The notes beneath the pieces are model-generated. The model did not search any database, was not told the DNA's origin, and worked only from the letters and a program-made list of their open reading frames with translations. The translations under genes were made by a program, and so were the position numbers. This document shows positions 1 through 8,354 of a stretch of 50,430 nt of DNA, in pieces. How positions within the stretch are numbered: position 1 is the stretch's first letter; each line of letters opens with the position of its first letter. Source of the stretch: Bacteroidota bacterium (GTDB taxonomy: Bacteria; Bacteroidota; Bacteroidia; 2-12-FULL-35-15); assembly GCA_025963715.1 (NCBI GenBank), contig JAOQAG010000042.1, positions 1 to 50,430 on the forward strand, in the 5' to 3' direction.

Positions 1-125
1 CCCGGGATCTGCCAATTAAGAACTGTGTAGGCGCTGCAAGTATTTAACAGATCCCGGGTCAAGCCCGGGATGACAATATTATTTGTGAACATTGTAAAAA
101 AACAACATTTTACTACAACATAACC
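1..125 (-). repeat. Family A MITE-like repeat, partial copy
   Basis: The window opens inside a family A element. It ends with the terminal repeat CTACAACATAACC at 113-125 and holds two CCCGGG-containing palindromic blocks that flank a spacer of about 40 bases. Its reverse complement matches 50287-50430 almost base for base, including the spacer. The left terminal repeat lies outside the window. Five other copies are at 22193, 22808, 37118, 38742 and 50287. No coding potential is seen. Confidence 0.85.
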
Positions 126-165
126 AAATAAAATAGCTTTGGTATAAACTTTCCAATAGTTATTC
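126..165 (+). repeat. Family B right arm abutting family A
   Basis: This short stretch contains TTGGTATAAACTTTCC, the right end of family B elements (compare 11740-11776 and 24577-24604). It directly follows the end of the family A copy, so only half of a B element remains here. Confidence 0.65.
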
Positions 166-174
166 TATCACAAC

Positions 175-206
175 AAAACGCCCCCTGAATTTCAGGAGGC
201 GTTTTT
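175..206. terminator. Probable bidirectional intrinsic terminator
   Basis: A stem of about 14 bp with one mismatch (ACGCC...CCTGAA / TTCAGG...GGCGT) is flanked by A-rich sequence on the left and a T run on the right. It sits just past the stop of the small leftward gene at 226, which it would serve on the minus strand. Confidence 0.7.
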
Positions 207-225
207 ATTTTGGTGTAACAATACG

Positions 226-411
226 TTAACTTTTTTGTTTCGCTCTTTGTACTTTAATTACCTGCACAACCACTGCAAAAATAAAAGAGAAGATCAATCG
301 GCTGTAAATGGGTTTCGGCTCAAATTCCGGATATTTTAATGACACAAGGTAACTGATCGCGATCACAGCAAAAAAGAATTGAACCCATGTGAAAAAAATT
401 TGTTTGATCAT
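226..411 (-). CDS. Small two-helix membrane protein
   Basis: A 61-residue protein of unknown function. I chose the Met codon at 409-411 (MIKQIFF). An upstream in-frame Met at 477 would add 22 polar residues, but its first codons lie inside a 38-bp sequence that is duplicated at 651-688, so that part is probably not ancestral coding sequence. Two hydrophobic segments (about residues 6-24 and 37-53) are separated by a short proline-containing loop, and the C-terminus is basic (KVQRAKQKS), which would face the cytoplasm. It is an isolated gene followed by a terminator at 175-206. No family is recognised. Confidence 0.5.
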   Translation of the reverse strand: MIKQIFFTWVQFFFAVIAISYLVSLKYPEFEPKPIYSRLIFSFIFAVVVQVIKVQRAKQKS

Positions 412-455
412 GATCTGAGATTTTAATGTAGTAATGATTCCTGTATCAAATATAG

Positions 456-714
456 GTTGAAAATCATTACATGCCAACGTTTGTTATTATCCCTGTCAGG
501 GTTTTAAACCCTGACAGGAATTTTTTGTGCGCAGGCGCGAGTGTCCCACTCGTGGCGGTTTATTTTTAGATCGTCCCGCTCTTATGTATTTTAGTAATGG
601 CAAGATGCCATAGAATAGTTTGGCACGAGTGGGACACTCGCGCCTGCGAAGTTGAAAATCATTACATGCCAACGTTTGTTATTATCCCTTCAAGGGTTCC
701 AAACCCTTGAAGGG
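456..714. repeat. Direct repeat around a 25-bp inverted repeat, with hairpins
   Basis: The 322-bp gap between genes is filled by structured repeats. A 38-bp sequence is present exactly at 456-493 and 651-688. Each copy runs into a different hairpin: a perfect 13-bp stem at 492-518 (CCTGTCAGGGTTT) and a 13-bp stem at 686-714 (CCCTTCAAGGGTT). Between the direct repeats is a perfect 25-bp inverted repeat, 530-554 and 624-648, beginning CGCAGGCGCGAG. The arrangement looks like a palindromic element inside a duplicated target, or two hairpin-ended units. The remaining bases to 799 show nothing I can name. Confidence 0.75.
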
Positions 715-799
715 CTTGTTCTTTTTTTACATACAGCAAACATAGAGATTCGTTGTCATCCTGAGCTTGTCGAAGGACGTTCCTGCTCATTATCCGTAC

Positions 800-1849
800 T
801 TACAATGAAGCAATATCGATCACAAAACGATACTTCACATCGCCCGCCAGCATCCGCTCATACGCAGTATTGATATAATCCATATTGATCACTTCCACGT
901 CCGATACAATGCTATGTTCCGCGCAATAATCCAGCATTTCCTGTGTTTCCGGCAATCCGCCGATGGACGATCCCGCAATGCTTCTGCGGTTTTTCAATAA
1001 ATTAAAGCCGGTAATTTCCATTGGGGTAGGAGGTACGCCTACGCAGATCATCACACCGTTTACATTCAGCATGTTTAAATATTGATTGTAATCGTGCGGT
1101 GCCGAAACGGTATCCACAATAAAATCAAATGTGCTGTTAAGTGCTTTTACCTGTTCCGCGTCTTTGGTAAGCGCAAAGTGGTGAGCGCCCAGGCGGCGTG
1201 CATCTTCTTCTTTACTGGCCGAAGTACTCAGCATGGTTACTTCCGCACCAAATGATGCTGCAAATTTTACCGCCATGTGACCCAGTCCGCCAAGCCCTAC
1301 AACGCCCACTTTATGGCCTTTGCCTACTTTCCAGTGACGGAGCGGTGAGTACGTAGTTATGCCTGCACAAAGCAATGGCGCTACATTTTGTAAGGGTAAT
1401 TTTTCAGAAACTTTCAATACAAAACTCTCATCCACCACAATCTGGTTGGAATAACCGCCGTAGGTAATACCGCCGTGTTTTTTATCTTTTGCATTGTAAG
1501 TACCGGTAGCGCCGTTGCGGCAAAATTGCTCCAAACCGTTTTTGCAGTTGTCGCATTCGCGGCACGAATCCACCAGGCAGCCTACACCGGCAAGATCACC
1601 GGTTTTGAATTTTGTAACTGCCGCTCCCACTTTTGTAACGCGTCCCACAATCTCGTGTCCCGGTACGATCGGGTAAGTGGTACCTTTCCATTCGTTGCGC
1701 ACTTGGTGTAAGTCGGAGTGACAAACACCACAATATAATATTTCGAATTGTACATCATGTGCACCGGCTTCACGCCTGTCGAATGTAAACGGGCCAAGTG
1801 GCGCTGTGGCATTTTGCGCGGCATATCCTTTAGTTGCTGTCATGTTCAT
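800..1849 (-). CDS. NAD(P)-dependent zinc alcohol dehydrogenase (CAD/YahK-like)
   Basis: A 349-residue medium-chain dehydrogenase that should interconvert alcohols and aldehydes with NAD(P)H in the cytosol. The catalytic zinc motif CGVCHSD begins at Cys40, followed by GHEIVGRV. The structural zinc loop has four cysteines in CRECDNCKNGLEQFC, and the Rossmann nucleotide motif is GVVGLGGLGHMA. Length and motif order fit the cinnamyl-alcohol-dehydrogenase branch, which often reduces aromatic or short aldehydes; the substrate cannot be read from sequence. Met3 is an alternative start. It lies 260 bp downstream of the LLM oxidoreductase on the same strand, so the two may share a stress-related context with the OhrR-type regulator, but a common transcript is not certain. 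Confidence 0.9.
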   Translation of the reverse strand: MNMTATKGYAAQNATAPLGPFTFDRREAGAHDVQFEILYCGVCHSDLHQVRNEWKGTTYPIVPGHEIVGRVTKVGAAVTKFKTGDLAGVGCLVDSCRECDNCKNGLEQFCRNGATGTYNAKDKKHGGITYGGYSNQIVVDESFVLKVSEKLPLQNVAPLLCAGITTYSPLRHWKVGKGHKVGVVGLGGLGHMAVKFAASFGAEVTMLSTSASKEEDARRLGAHHFALTKDAEQVKALNSTFDFIVDTVSAPHDYNQYLNMLNVNGVMICVGVPPTPMEITGFNLLKNRRSIAGSSIGGLPETQEMLDYCAEHSIVSDVEVINMDYINTAYERMLAGDVKYRFVIDIASL

Positions 1850-2109
1850 TTTTGTTTTTATATTAGTTTAATAGTTTATTTGTTCAATGGTTCATTGGTG
1901 TGCTATGTGTGAACTGTTATACCGGCTTGTGACCAAACAGTATTATGTCTTTAATCAAATCCTTTTTCTTTGCGCCTTCGCGTCTTCGTGGCAAAAAAAC
2001 GCTCCGAAGGAGCACACACAGCAATTAAATTTTTCTCTTTTATTTCTCCTTTATTTCTTAGTGTCTTAGTGGTAAAAAACAATCGCACAGCGATTCACGC
2101 AGCAAAACT

Positions 2110-3135
2110 TTAAACTTTTGAACTTTGAACTAATTCAAATGCTTCAGCCAATAATTCAAACGATCTCAATCTATCTTCCTGCGAATACGTCATCGTGGTC
2201 ACAATAATTTCATCCACTTCAAATTCTTCTGCCAGCGCCGTTAATTGCGCTTTTACTTTTTCCGGTGTTCCCGATACAATGCGGCCTTTATTATTTTCAA
2301 TGCGTGCCAGCTCATCCGGTGTAAACGTATAATCTGCAATTTCTTCCGCGCTGCTCATCGGCTCAAAGCGGCCCTGTTCAAATTTCAATAAATTATGATC
2401 GCTTAATTTTCGCATCATTGCTGCTTTTTCTTCCGTGTCGGCGCACAATACAGCTATTGCAAGCATCACATGCGGTTTCGGAAATTGTTCGGAAGGTTTA
2501 AAATGTTCCCGGTACTGCTTCGCGATCAGCGGGCCAGCATGTCCGTTTATAAAACGCGCGATCACCATTCCCAGGCCATGCTTTGCAGCGATAAGGCTGC
2601 TGCCACCGGTGCTGCTCCCCAGGATCCATTGCTGTGGCATGCCATTACTTTGGGGCACGGCCAGCAGCGGGCCGTATTTTGTTCCGGCTTCATCACGAAA
2701 ATAGGCTTGTAAATGTTCCAGCTGCGTATGATAACTTTGTTCGTCGAATGTGTTGGCAGGATTCAGCATACTAGCTGTAACCCTGTCGCCTCCCGGTGCG
2801 CGGCCCATACCCAAATCGATGCGGCCGGGAAAAAGCGTTTCCAGCATCCTGAAATTTTCCGCCACTTTTAATGCGCTGTGATTGGGTAGCATGATGCCGC
2901 CGGAACCAATGCGAATGGTGCTGGTTTCATCGGCAAGCTTTACCATCAGCACTTCCGGCGCCGATCCGGCGATCATCGTGGAGTTGTGATGCTCCGATAC
3001 CCAAAAGCGATGATATCCTAATTGTTCCGCCAGCTTTACCGTTTCAATAGTTTCAGCAATAGCCTGTGTGGCGTTACCGCCTTTGCGTACCACCGATTGA
3101 TCAAGTATACTGAGCTTTAATTTTTGTTGTGTCAT
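2110..3135 (-). CDS. LLM-class flavin-dependent oxidoreductase
   Basis: A 341-residue bacterial-luciferase-like TIM-barrel monooxygenase, expected to use reduced FMN (or F420) to oxidise a small organic substrate. Recognisable blocks are the N-terminal LSILDQS strand, AEQLGYHRFWVSEHH, the IRIGSGGIMLPNHSALKVAE segment and the RIDLGMGRAPGG turn, which place it in the group often annotated luciferase family oxidoreductase group 1. The protein is full length for that group. The gene starts 44 bp after the stop of the OhrR-type regulator on the same strand, so the two probably form an operon. The substrate is unknown. Confidence 0.9.
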   Translation of the reverse strand: MTQQKLKLSILDQSVVRKGGNATQAIAETIETVKLAEQLGYHRFWVSEHHNSTMIAGSAPEVLMVKLADETSTIRIGSGGIMLPNHSALKVAENFRMLETLFPGRIDLGMGRAPGGDRVTASMLNPANTFDEQSYHTQLEHLQAYFRDEAGTKYGPLLAVPQSNGMPQQWILGSSTGGSSLIAAKHGLGMVIARFINGHAGPLIAKQYREHFKPSEQFPKPHVMLAIAVLCADTEEKAAMMRKLSDHNLLKFEQGRFEPMSSAEEIADYTFTPDELARIENNKGRIVSGTPEKVKAQLTALAEEFEVDEIIVTTMTYSQEDRLRSFELLAEAFELVQSSKV

Positions 3136-3179
3136 GTTCTTCTGTCCTTTAAATTTCGTGCCCGCGGGTTTGTGTTTAT

Positions 3180-3614
3180 TTATTCTGTTTCTACATCCAG
3201 GTGTTGCAGCATTACATCCAACTGTGCTTTCAATTGTTTATATTCCAGCTCATTCAGCGAAAGGCATTTTCCTACCGTTGCCGGGATCTTTTTCGCTTTT
3301 TGCTGTAATTTTTTTCCATTTGCACTTAGCGTGATGATCACACTGCGCTCATCGGCAGGATCGCGCCTGCGCACTAAAAATGTTTTTTGCTCCAGCCGTT
3401 TCAATAAAGGCGTAAGTGTGCCGCTATCCAGGTAAAGCCGCTGCCCCAGTTCTTTTACCGTAATTGATCTTTCTTTCCAGAGCACCAGCATTACCAGGTA
3501 TTGCGGATAAGTAATATCCAGCTCCTCCAGCAATGGCCGGTAATGAGCGGTTACCTGGCGGGAGATCGCATAGAATTTAAAACACAATTGATTTTCGAGG
3601 CAGAGCTGTTCCAT
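3180..3614 (-). CDS. ohrR: OhrR/MarR-type peroxide-sensing regulator
   Basis: A 144-residue winged-helix regulator of the MarR superfamily. The N-terminus LENQLCFKFYAISRQVT matches the OhrR signature: the cysteine (Cys11 here) in LENQLC is the one that senses organic hydroperoxides in characterised OhrR proteins. TYPQYLVMLVLW, YLDSGTLTPLLKRLE and the DERSV wing also match. OhrR normally represses the peroxiredoxin gene ohr; no ohr gene is nearby. It instead leads an LLM oxidoreductase 44 bp downstream, which is its likely target along with itself. The start is the first Met, followed closely by the conserved motif. Confidence 0.88.
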   Translation of the reverse strand: MEQLCLENQLCFKFYAISRQVTAHYRPLLEELDITYPQYLVMLVLWKERSITVKELGQRLYLDSGTLTPLLKRLEQKTFLVRRRDPADERSVIITLSANGKKLQQKAKKIPATVGKCLSLNELEYKQLKAQLDVMLQHLDVETE

Positions 3615-4340
3615 TTTGTAAAATTTAATTGTGCAAAATTAATTATTTTAGTAATCAGTACCTAGTAAATAGTTATTAGATGTTAGTTTTTAGTAAAAAA
3701 ATGAATAAAATAGGATTTTGTATAAGTAAAATGTAGGTTTTTGTTTGAACCTTTAGACATATAAAATCGAATGCTGCTTCATTTGATCTTCTTTTCTTTT
3801 TGTCTTGAAACAAAAAGAAACAATCCCGCACCTGCGGGACAAGAACAATCCGCCGCGGCGGACCACGCACCATCCGACGCGTCCCCGCTACTTGTTCGGG
3901 CCACCGCGCCCTTCTAAATTTATTTTTCTTACTCCCTTCGGATCGGTTGAATTAAAATCGTGCTCCGCTTCTCAAACATTCTGCTGCCAAGATGTAAAAT
4001 AATAAGATACTCATTCTGCAGACTCTTTCGGCCTGTACAGTAATAGCGGGAATAAGCGCCGGAAAAATCATAGCTACGAAGCGATCAACCGCATGCGCGA
4101 AATTAACCGCGGTTTTCCTGGAGCGCCAGCGGAAGGAAAAATTACCTTACAGGCAGTCCGCCGCGGCGGATTGTTACTTTTTGCCTTCAAAAAGTAAAAG
4201 ATAGAAATAAAACCTACATTTTTCTAATGCAAAATCCACATCAGTAATCTGCACATCAATACCCATTACCGTTAAAAACATTTTTTACACATCCTGTTTT
4301 TTGCTGAAAAACCGGCGCATAAAACTATTATATTGGGCGT
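3615..4340. repeat. Gene-free stretch with family E repeat and hairpins
   Basis: This 726-bp gap holds no convincing gene. At 3797-3826 a hairpin of the form TCTTTTTGT / ACAAAAAGA is followed by GC-rich palindromes (CCCGCACCTGCGGG and CCGCCGCGGCGG). From about 3947 to 4200 lies family E copy 1, whose reverse complement is found at about 16333-16595 with roughly 90% identity over its last 190 bp. It ends in TACTTTTTGCCTTCAAAAAGTA, itself a hairpin. Frames through the region are open only in short pieces, so I read it as non-coding repeat or very decayed coding DNA. Confidence 0.7.
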
Positions 4341-4919
4341 ATGAAGGGTTGCAATAAGCTTAGCTATCTGTTTTTATTCCTGTTTACCTGTTGTGCTTTT
4401 TATACAAATGCGCAGCAAATGAGCTTTGCCAATATTGGCAATTCGCTTAACCTGCCTTCCGAAGAATGCTACAATGTGTTCAATGATTCAAAAGGATACA
4501 TGTGGATCTGTACCGAAAACGGCTTGTGTCGCTACAACGGGAAAAATCTGAAAATTTTTAATAAAGACAATGGTTTGCCGGAAGGTGCCGTGTATTATAT
4601 CAGCGAAGATACCAGCGGAATCATTCATGTGATCACTTCGCAGAACAGGATCCTGAAGATCGATATTTCAATTGAATTGAATTTATTGAAAATTGTGATC
4701 GAAGACAACGGTATTGGCAGGGCACGTTCCAATGAATACAAAAAAGTGAACTTGCACAACCCGGTTGGAATGAAGCTTACAGAGCAACGCTTATCCATTA
4801 TTCAGAAAATACAGGATTACGAAGAAATAAAAGTGAGCGTATCGGATTTGCATGATCCGGCAGGTAATGCATGCGGCACATGCGTGGAATTATTTTTACC
4901 ATTAAGCATTTATAAATAA
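4341..4919 (+). pseudogene. Internally deleted propeller sensor kinase
   Basis: The 192-residue product joins the two ends of a much larger protein. Residues 1-25 are a signal peptide. Residues about 28-112 are the first two-component regulator propeller (Reg_prop) repeats, for example SKGYMWICTENGLCRYNG. From about residue 116 it becomes the end of a LytS-type HATPase domain: IVIEDNGIGRARS is the ATP-binding box and GMKLTEQRLSII a following helix. Intact relatives have most of the propeller, a Y_Y_Y domain, a membrane helix, the phospho-acceptor histidine and the start of the ATPase; all are absent. The reading frame survives, so a short secreted protein may still be made, but kinase activity cannot be. 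It overlaps the response regulator by one base (TAATG), the normal coupling of such pairs. Confidence 0.85.
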
Positions 4920-5683
4920 TGACAGCACGAATAAAAACTATTTTGGTGGATGATGAAAAAGACAGTCGGGAAGTATTGTCGAAGCTCATCGGAAATTATT
5001 TTCCGGACATCGGGATCCTGGGGGAAGCTTCCAATGTGGAAGAAGCCAGCCGCCTGATCGAACAGGTAAAACCGCAGCTCGTATTTTTAGACATTCAAAT
5101 GCCGCGTGCCAGCGGGTTTAATTTATTGCAAAAATATGAGGAGGTACCGTTTGAAGTGATCTTTGTGACCAGCTACGACCAGTATGCGATCACCGCCATT
5201 AAATTTAATGCGCTGGATTATATTTTAAAACCGGTAGAGATCACCGATCTGAGATCTGCGATCAAAAAAGCGACGCACAATATTGAAAAAAAAATAGATA
5301 CTAATTCGCGGATCGTAAATCTGCTGCACAGTTTGGATACCGACGTCAAAGACCGGAAATTTGCAGTACACAGCGGCGAAAAAGTAAAAATGCTGAGTGT
5401 GCAAAATGTAGTTTGCATTGAAGCCGACGGTCGTTATTGTCATTTATCCATGAACAACCGCGAAAATTACACAACCTCCAAATACCTGAAAGAATTTGAA
5501 GATTATCTCGAACACGATCCTGCGTTTATCCGCGTAAGTAAAAGTTTGATGATCAATGTTAATTACATCAAAGAATATTCAAAAGGCGAATATTGCATCA
5601 TTGAAATGGAAAACGGGAAAAGCGTGGAAGTGGCGCGCCGTAAGAAACAGGAAGTATTGGAGCGCTTAAAGGAAATAAAATGA
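4919..5683 (+). CDS. LytTR-family response regulator
   Basis: A 254-residue response regulator of the LytR/AlgR type. Residues 6-125 form the receiver domain: acidic pocket DDE at 11-13, phospho-acceptor Asp58 in LVFLDIQMP, the T/S switch in FVTSYD, and Lys in DYILKPVE. Residues about 150-250 form the LytTR DNA-binding domain (IEADGRYCHLSM, FIRVSKSLMINVNYI). It would regulate transcription after phosphorylation by a partner histidine kinase. The gene overlaps the deleted kinase remnant by one base, so its native phosphodonor seems lost; it may be orphaned, unphosphorylated, or served by another kinase. The protein itself looks intact. Confidence 0.93.
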   Translation: MTARIKTILVDDEKDSREVLSKLIGNYFPDIGILGEASNVEEASRLIEQVKPQLVFLDIQMPRASGFNLLQKYEEVPFEVIFVTSYDQYAITAIKFNALDYILKPVEITDLRSAIKKATHNIEKKIDTNSRIVNLLHSLDTDVKDRKFAVHSGEKVKMLSVQNVVCIEADGRYCHLSMNNRENYTTSKYLKEFEDYLEHDPAFIRVSKSLMINVNYIKEYSKGEYCIIEMENGKSVEVARRKKQEVLERLKEIK

Positions 5684-5757
5684 TCATGATAAAAAGCAAT
5701 AACCGGAAATTTAAATTCATGTTTAATAGGTATATGTATACTGATTTGTTTTTTTAT

Positions 5758-6189
5758 TTAACGCTCAACAAATATAAAAAACATCAGGTCATTTATTTGT
5801 CCTTCGCTTAGCGAGTCCTTAAATACATGATCGTAATTGCCCGGAAATTCTTTCAGGAATTTTTTTGATTTCGCACTTTCCCTGCCTTTGAACGGTCGAC
5901 TGTCTTTTACATAATTTAAATACCATTGCAGGGAATCGGGTGATAATTCATCCATTACATTTGGGCCCGGAATGTCGTTTTGCTGGTGTGGCGGTGTATG
6001 GCAAGATGCACATTGATGCCTGAAAACCTGTATTCCATTGTTATAAGCTGTTTTGTATTTCTGTAACGAATCGGTGCTTATTTGCTTGTTTCCGTTGCCG
6101 GAAGCAGGAGTATTGTCCGGATGATCGCTGCAGGAAATAAATAAAATGATCAGTAATGCCGTGGTTAAAAAAATGATTTGTTTCTGCAT
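5758..6189 (-). CDS. Small c-type cytochrome lipoprotein
   Basis: A 143-residue exported protein. The hydrophobic N-terminus ends in a lipobox-like LFISC with Cys20, so it is probably a lipoprotein. One haem-binding motif CASCH (Cys60, Cys63, His64) marks it as a mono-haem cytochrome c. Methionines at about 79 (NVMDEL) and near the C-terminus could be the distal ligand. PGPNVMDELSPDSLQWYL and the short C-terminal helix fit small soluble cytochromes. Its redox partners are not encoded nearby. It is convergent with the response regulator. The 35837 cytochrome is of similar size but has little shared sequence beyond the haem site. Confidence 0.85.
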   Translation of the reverse strand: MQKQIIFLTTALLIILFISCSDHPDNTPASGNGNKQISTDSLQKYKTAYNNGIQVFRHQCASCHTPPHQQNDIPGPNVMDELSPDSLQWYLNYVKDSRPFKGRESAKSKKFLKEFPGNYDHVFKDSLSEGQINDLMFFIFVER

Positions 6190-6217
6190 TTTATCTTATT
6201 TTATAGATTGAAAACAT

Positions 6218-6360
6218 TAAATGGAATTGGAAAGCTTATACCAGGTTTACTTTTTTTATAGAAAACGTTTTAATTAACACGTCATTATTGCGAGGAACGA
6301 AGCAATGACGTTCTTAAAGTAATTTCTTTTTTATCATACAAAGTTCCGGGTACTTATTAA
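6218..6360 (-). repeat. Family B element, complete copy
   Basis: Read on the minus strand, it starts AAGTACCCGGAACTTTGTA, passes through the core AACGTCATTGC / GCAATAATGACGT, and ends in GGTATAAGCTTTCCAATT. The outer ends are imperfect inverted repeats of each other, as in the copies at 11577 and 24468. It sits between the cytochrome gene and the broken hydrolase. Confidence 0.7.
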
Positions 6361-6363
6361 CTG

Positions 6364-7193
6364 TTATTTAAAAAACGAGATCAGTTCTTTTGCTAATTCA
6401 TCTACTTTTTCTTCCGGAGAATAATGATCAAAACCTTCCATTGTTTTTAATGTGGACTGCGAAATGCAAACATTCAATGCTTTTGTTCCTTCGTGGAAAT
6501 ATGCCGGACTTTTTGATCCCTGCATTAGTAATGCAGGAATGGAAATTGCGGAATAACGTTCCTGTTTTGAATCCAGCAGCATCGCCATTTTCATATCCGG
6601 AATAAGCGTCGGTAGCAGCTCCAGCATTTTAGTGCCTTTCTCCTTTTTTCGTTCCAATATCGAAATCACATTGATCAATAACAATACTACCCAAAAAGGC
6701 ATCTTTTCAATTCCTTCCATCACTCTTAATCCTTTGAGTGAGATGGCCATTGCTTTTTTGAACTGTTTTTTTTCGATCGCTTTTTCGAAATTACCCAGCC
6801 AATCCGAAGGAAGCGAATGTGCAATGGAAATGGGGGTTTCATACACCGCCAGTTTTTTTACAGGAAATAACAGTGCTGTTTCCAGGGCAATTAAACCTCC
6901 GGCACTGTGCCCGAAAACAAAACCGGCTTGTGTGGCTTCCATCACAGCGTTCAGATCTTCCACCGCTTTTTGCATGTTGTAGTTTTCACCGGCAGGCCCG
7001 CTAAACCGCGTCCCCTGCGATCGGGGATGTACACCGTAAAATTACCGGAAAGCGCAGTCGCCAGTTTTTCATAATTCTGGGAAATACGTCCGCCACCGTG
7101 ACAAATGATCAGCCCCGGTCCGCTTCCAAACTGGCGGCAACCAATGACAGTGCCGTCTTTTGAGATCACAGATTTAGTAACAATGCTCTGCAT
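6364..7193 (-). pseudogene. Alpha/beta hydrolase, frameshifted
   Basis: Two overlapping frames together make one alpha/beta hydrolase. The first (from Met at 7193, MQSIV) carries the oxyanion region GLIICHGGG and the loop IPDRRGRG. The second carries the nucleophile elbow FGHSAGG, a lid region, and a final GFDHYSPEE with the catalytic His. The switch lies near 7000-7015: after RRGRG the first frame reads nonsense (LPVKTTTC), while the neighbouring frame gives SGPAGENYNMQKAVEDL, the expected continuation. One base has been lost or gained. Joined, it would be about 276 residues, normal for the family. Either a true pseudogene or a sequencing or assembly error in this GC-rich spot. Confidence 0.85.
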
Positions 7194-7282
7194 ATTTGTG
7201 TGATGATTGTATTTTATAAAGTTAAATAATCCGGGGAATAACCGGAATACAAAACGCATTAAAATTGAGCGGCCACCTGATT

Positions 7283-7513
7283 TCTACCACATAAGGCACA
7301 AAGAAACACATAAGGTAAGGTGTGCCATACCAACATGCCCGTCCCCTTTTTTTAACCACAAAAGAAACAAAAGAAAATAAAAGACCGGGTTGTTAAACTG
7401 TATGTAAATACACGTTGGTATTTCTAAGAATTGCCTTTGTTTTCTTTTGTTTCTTTTGTGGTGAACCTTTTCGCGTTACGCCTTATGTGTTTCTTTGTGC
7501 CTTATGTGGTAGA
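7283..7513. repeat. Family C long inverted repeat
   Basis: This fills most of the 368-bp gap upstream of the thioesterase. The outer arms, 7283-7315 and 7481-7513, are a perfect 33-bp inverted repeat containing CACAAAGAAACACATAAGG. Inner arms rich in CACAAAAGAAACAAAAG (about 7355) and its complement (about 7445) form a second stem. A related element lies at 14586-14844, and a fragment of the outer arm occurs at 27719-27731. No gene is visible. Confidence 0.8.
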
Positions 7514-7627
7514 TAAGGCGGGTTGACTTTAATGAGATCGCTTTAGTGCAAAGTAACCGCCACTCCTTTTAAAATTATGTTTTAGAAATGTTCTTTTCCA
7601 TTATCTTTAGCGCAAATAAATAAGACA

Positions 7628-8122
7628 ATGACACATAAGCAGGAACCGAAAAATCACATTGAGCTGCAGTTTTTAAGTGAGCCATCCGACATTAATTACG
7701 GTGGAAAAGTACACGGTGGAATGGTAATGAAATGGATCGACCAGGCCGGTTATGCCTGCGCTATTCAATGGAGCGAATCGTATTGTGTGACTGTATATGT
7801 GGGCGGTATCCGTTTTTTTAATCCCATTCACATCGGGCATTTGGTAAAACTGCAGGCCCGGATGATCTATACCGGTACTTCCAGCATGCACATTGCGGTG
7901 GATGTTTATTCAAAAGCACTGGGAAAAGATAAGTTCGTGAAAAATACGCATTGCATCATCGTATTTGTGGCAATGGATGAGAACAATAAGCCAAAACAGG
8001 TTCCTGCTTTTGTTCCCCGCTCGGAACGCGAATTAGCCATGCGCGATTATGCAGTACGCTTAATGGAGCTTCGCAAACAGATCGATGAAGAAATGAAACC
8101 TTATATTTCCGATCATATTTAA
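7628..8122 (+). CDS. Acyl-CoA thioesterase, hotdog fold
   Basis: A 164-residue single hotdog-domain enzyme that should hydrolyse acyl-CoA thioesters to free acid and CoA in the cytosol. The helix-start motif NYGGKVHGGMVMKWIDQAGY matches the YciA/BFIT-like acyl-CoA hydrolase group, with the catalytic acidic residue in MKWID. VGGIRFFNPIHIGHLVKL forms the next strands. The C-terminal tail (RSERELAMRDYAVRLMELRKQ) is a charged helix seen in two-domain-like relatives. An upstream TATCTTTA at 7602-7609 resembles the Bacteroidota -7 box with one mismatch. The gene stands alone between repeats. Confidence 0.9.
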   Translation: MTHKQEPKNHIELQFLSEPSDINYGGKVHGGMVMKWIDQAGYACAIQWSESYCVTVYVGGIRFFNPIHIGHLVKLQARMIYTGTSSMHIAVDVYSKALGKDKFVKNTHCIIVFVAMDENNKPKQVPAFVPRSERELAMRDYAVRLMELRKQIDEEMKPYISDHI

Positions 8123-8151
8123 ACAACAAAAGTTTTAGTACTGACACAGGA

Positions 8152-8310
8152 ATTTTCGCCAGAAGCAATCTCACACCAGCATCTATCATCTGATAAAGCC
8201 ACAGATTCACTGATTTCTAGATAGAAATTTAATTTCACAGACAAAACCGCAAAGTGATCTTTGCAAATCCTTGCAATCTTTTTGTGATTTTTTAATCCGT
8301 GAATCTGTGG
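8152..8310. repeat. Repeat fragments in a 232-bp gap
   Basis: Positions 8152-8177 carry TTTTCGCCAGAAGCAATCTC, a piece of the family B stem. Next, GCCACAGATTCAC at 8200-8212 is repeated inverted as GTGAATCTGTGGC at 8299-8311, giving a palindromic unit of about 110 bp with further internal complementarity. No gene is seen. Confidence 0.6.
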
Positions 8311-8354
8311 CAAAAAAGCGAATCTTATAATACTAATACAAGTTATAAATGAGA

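Noticed and set aside
1475-1711. Plus-strand open frame inside the alcohol dehydrogenase gene
   Set aside because: It is antisense to a well-supported gene and reads as its shadow.
3805-4002. Open frame in the GC-rich part of the family E region
   Set aside because: It follows palindromes and hairpins with no family match or coding-like pattern, and shares sequence with the inverted copy at 16.3 kb only at its end.
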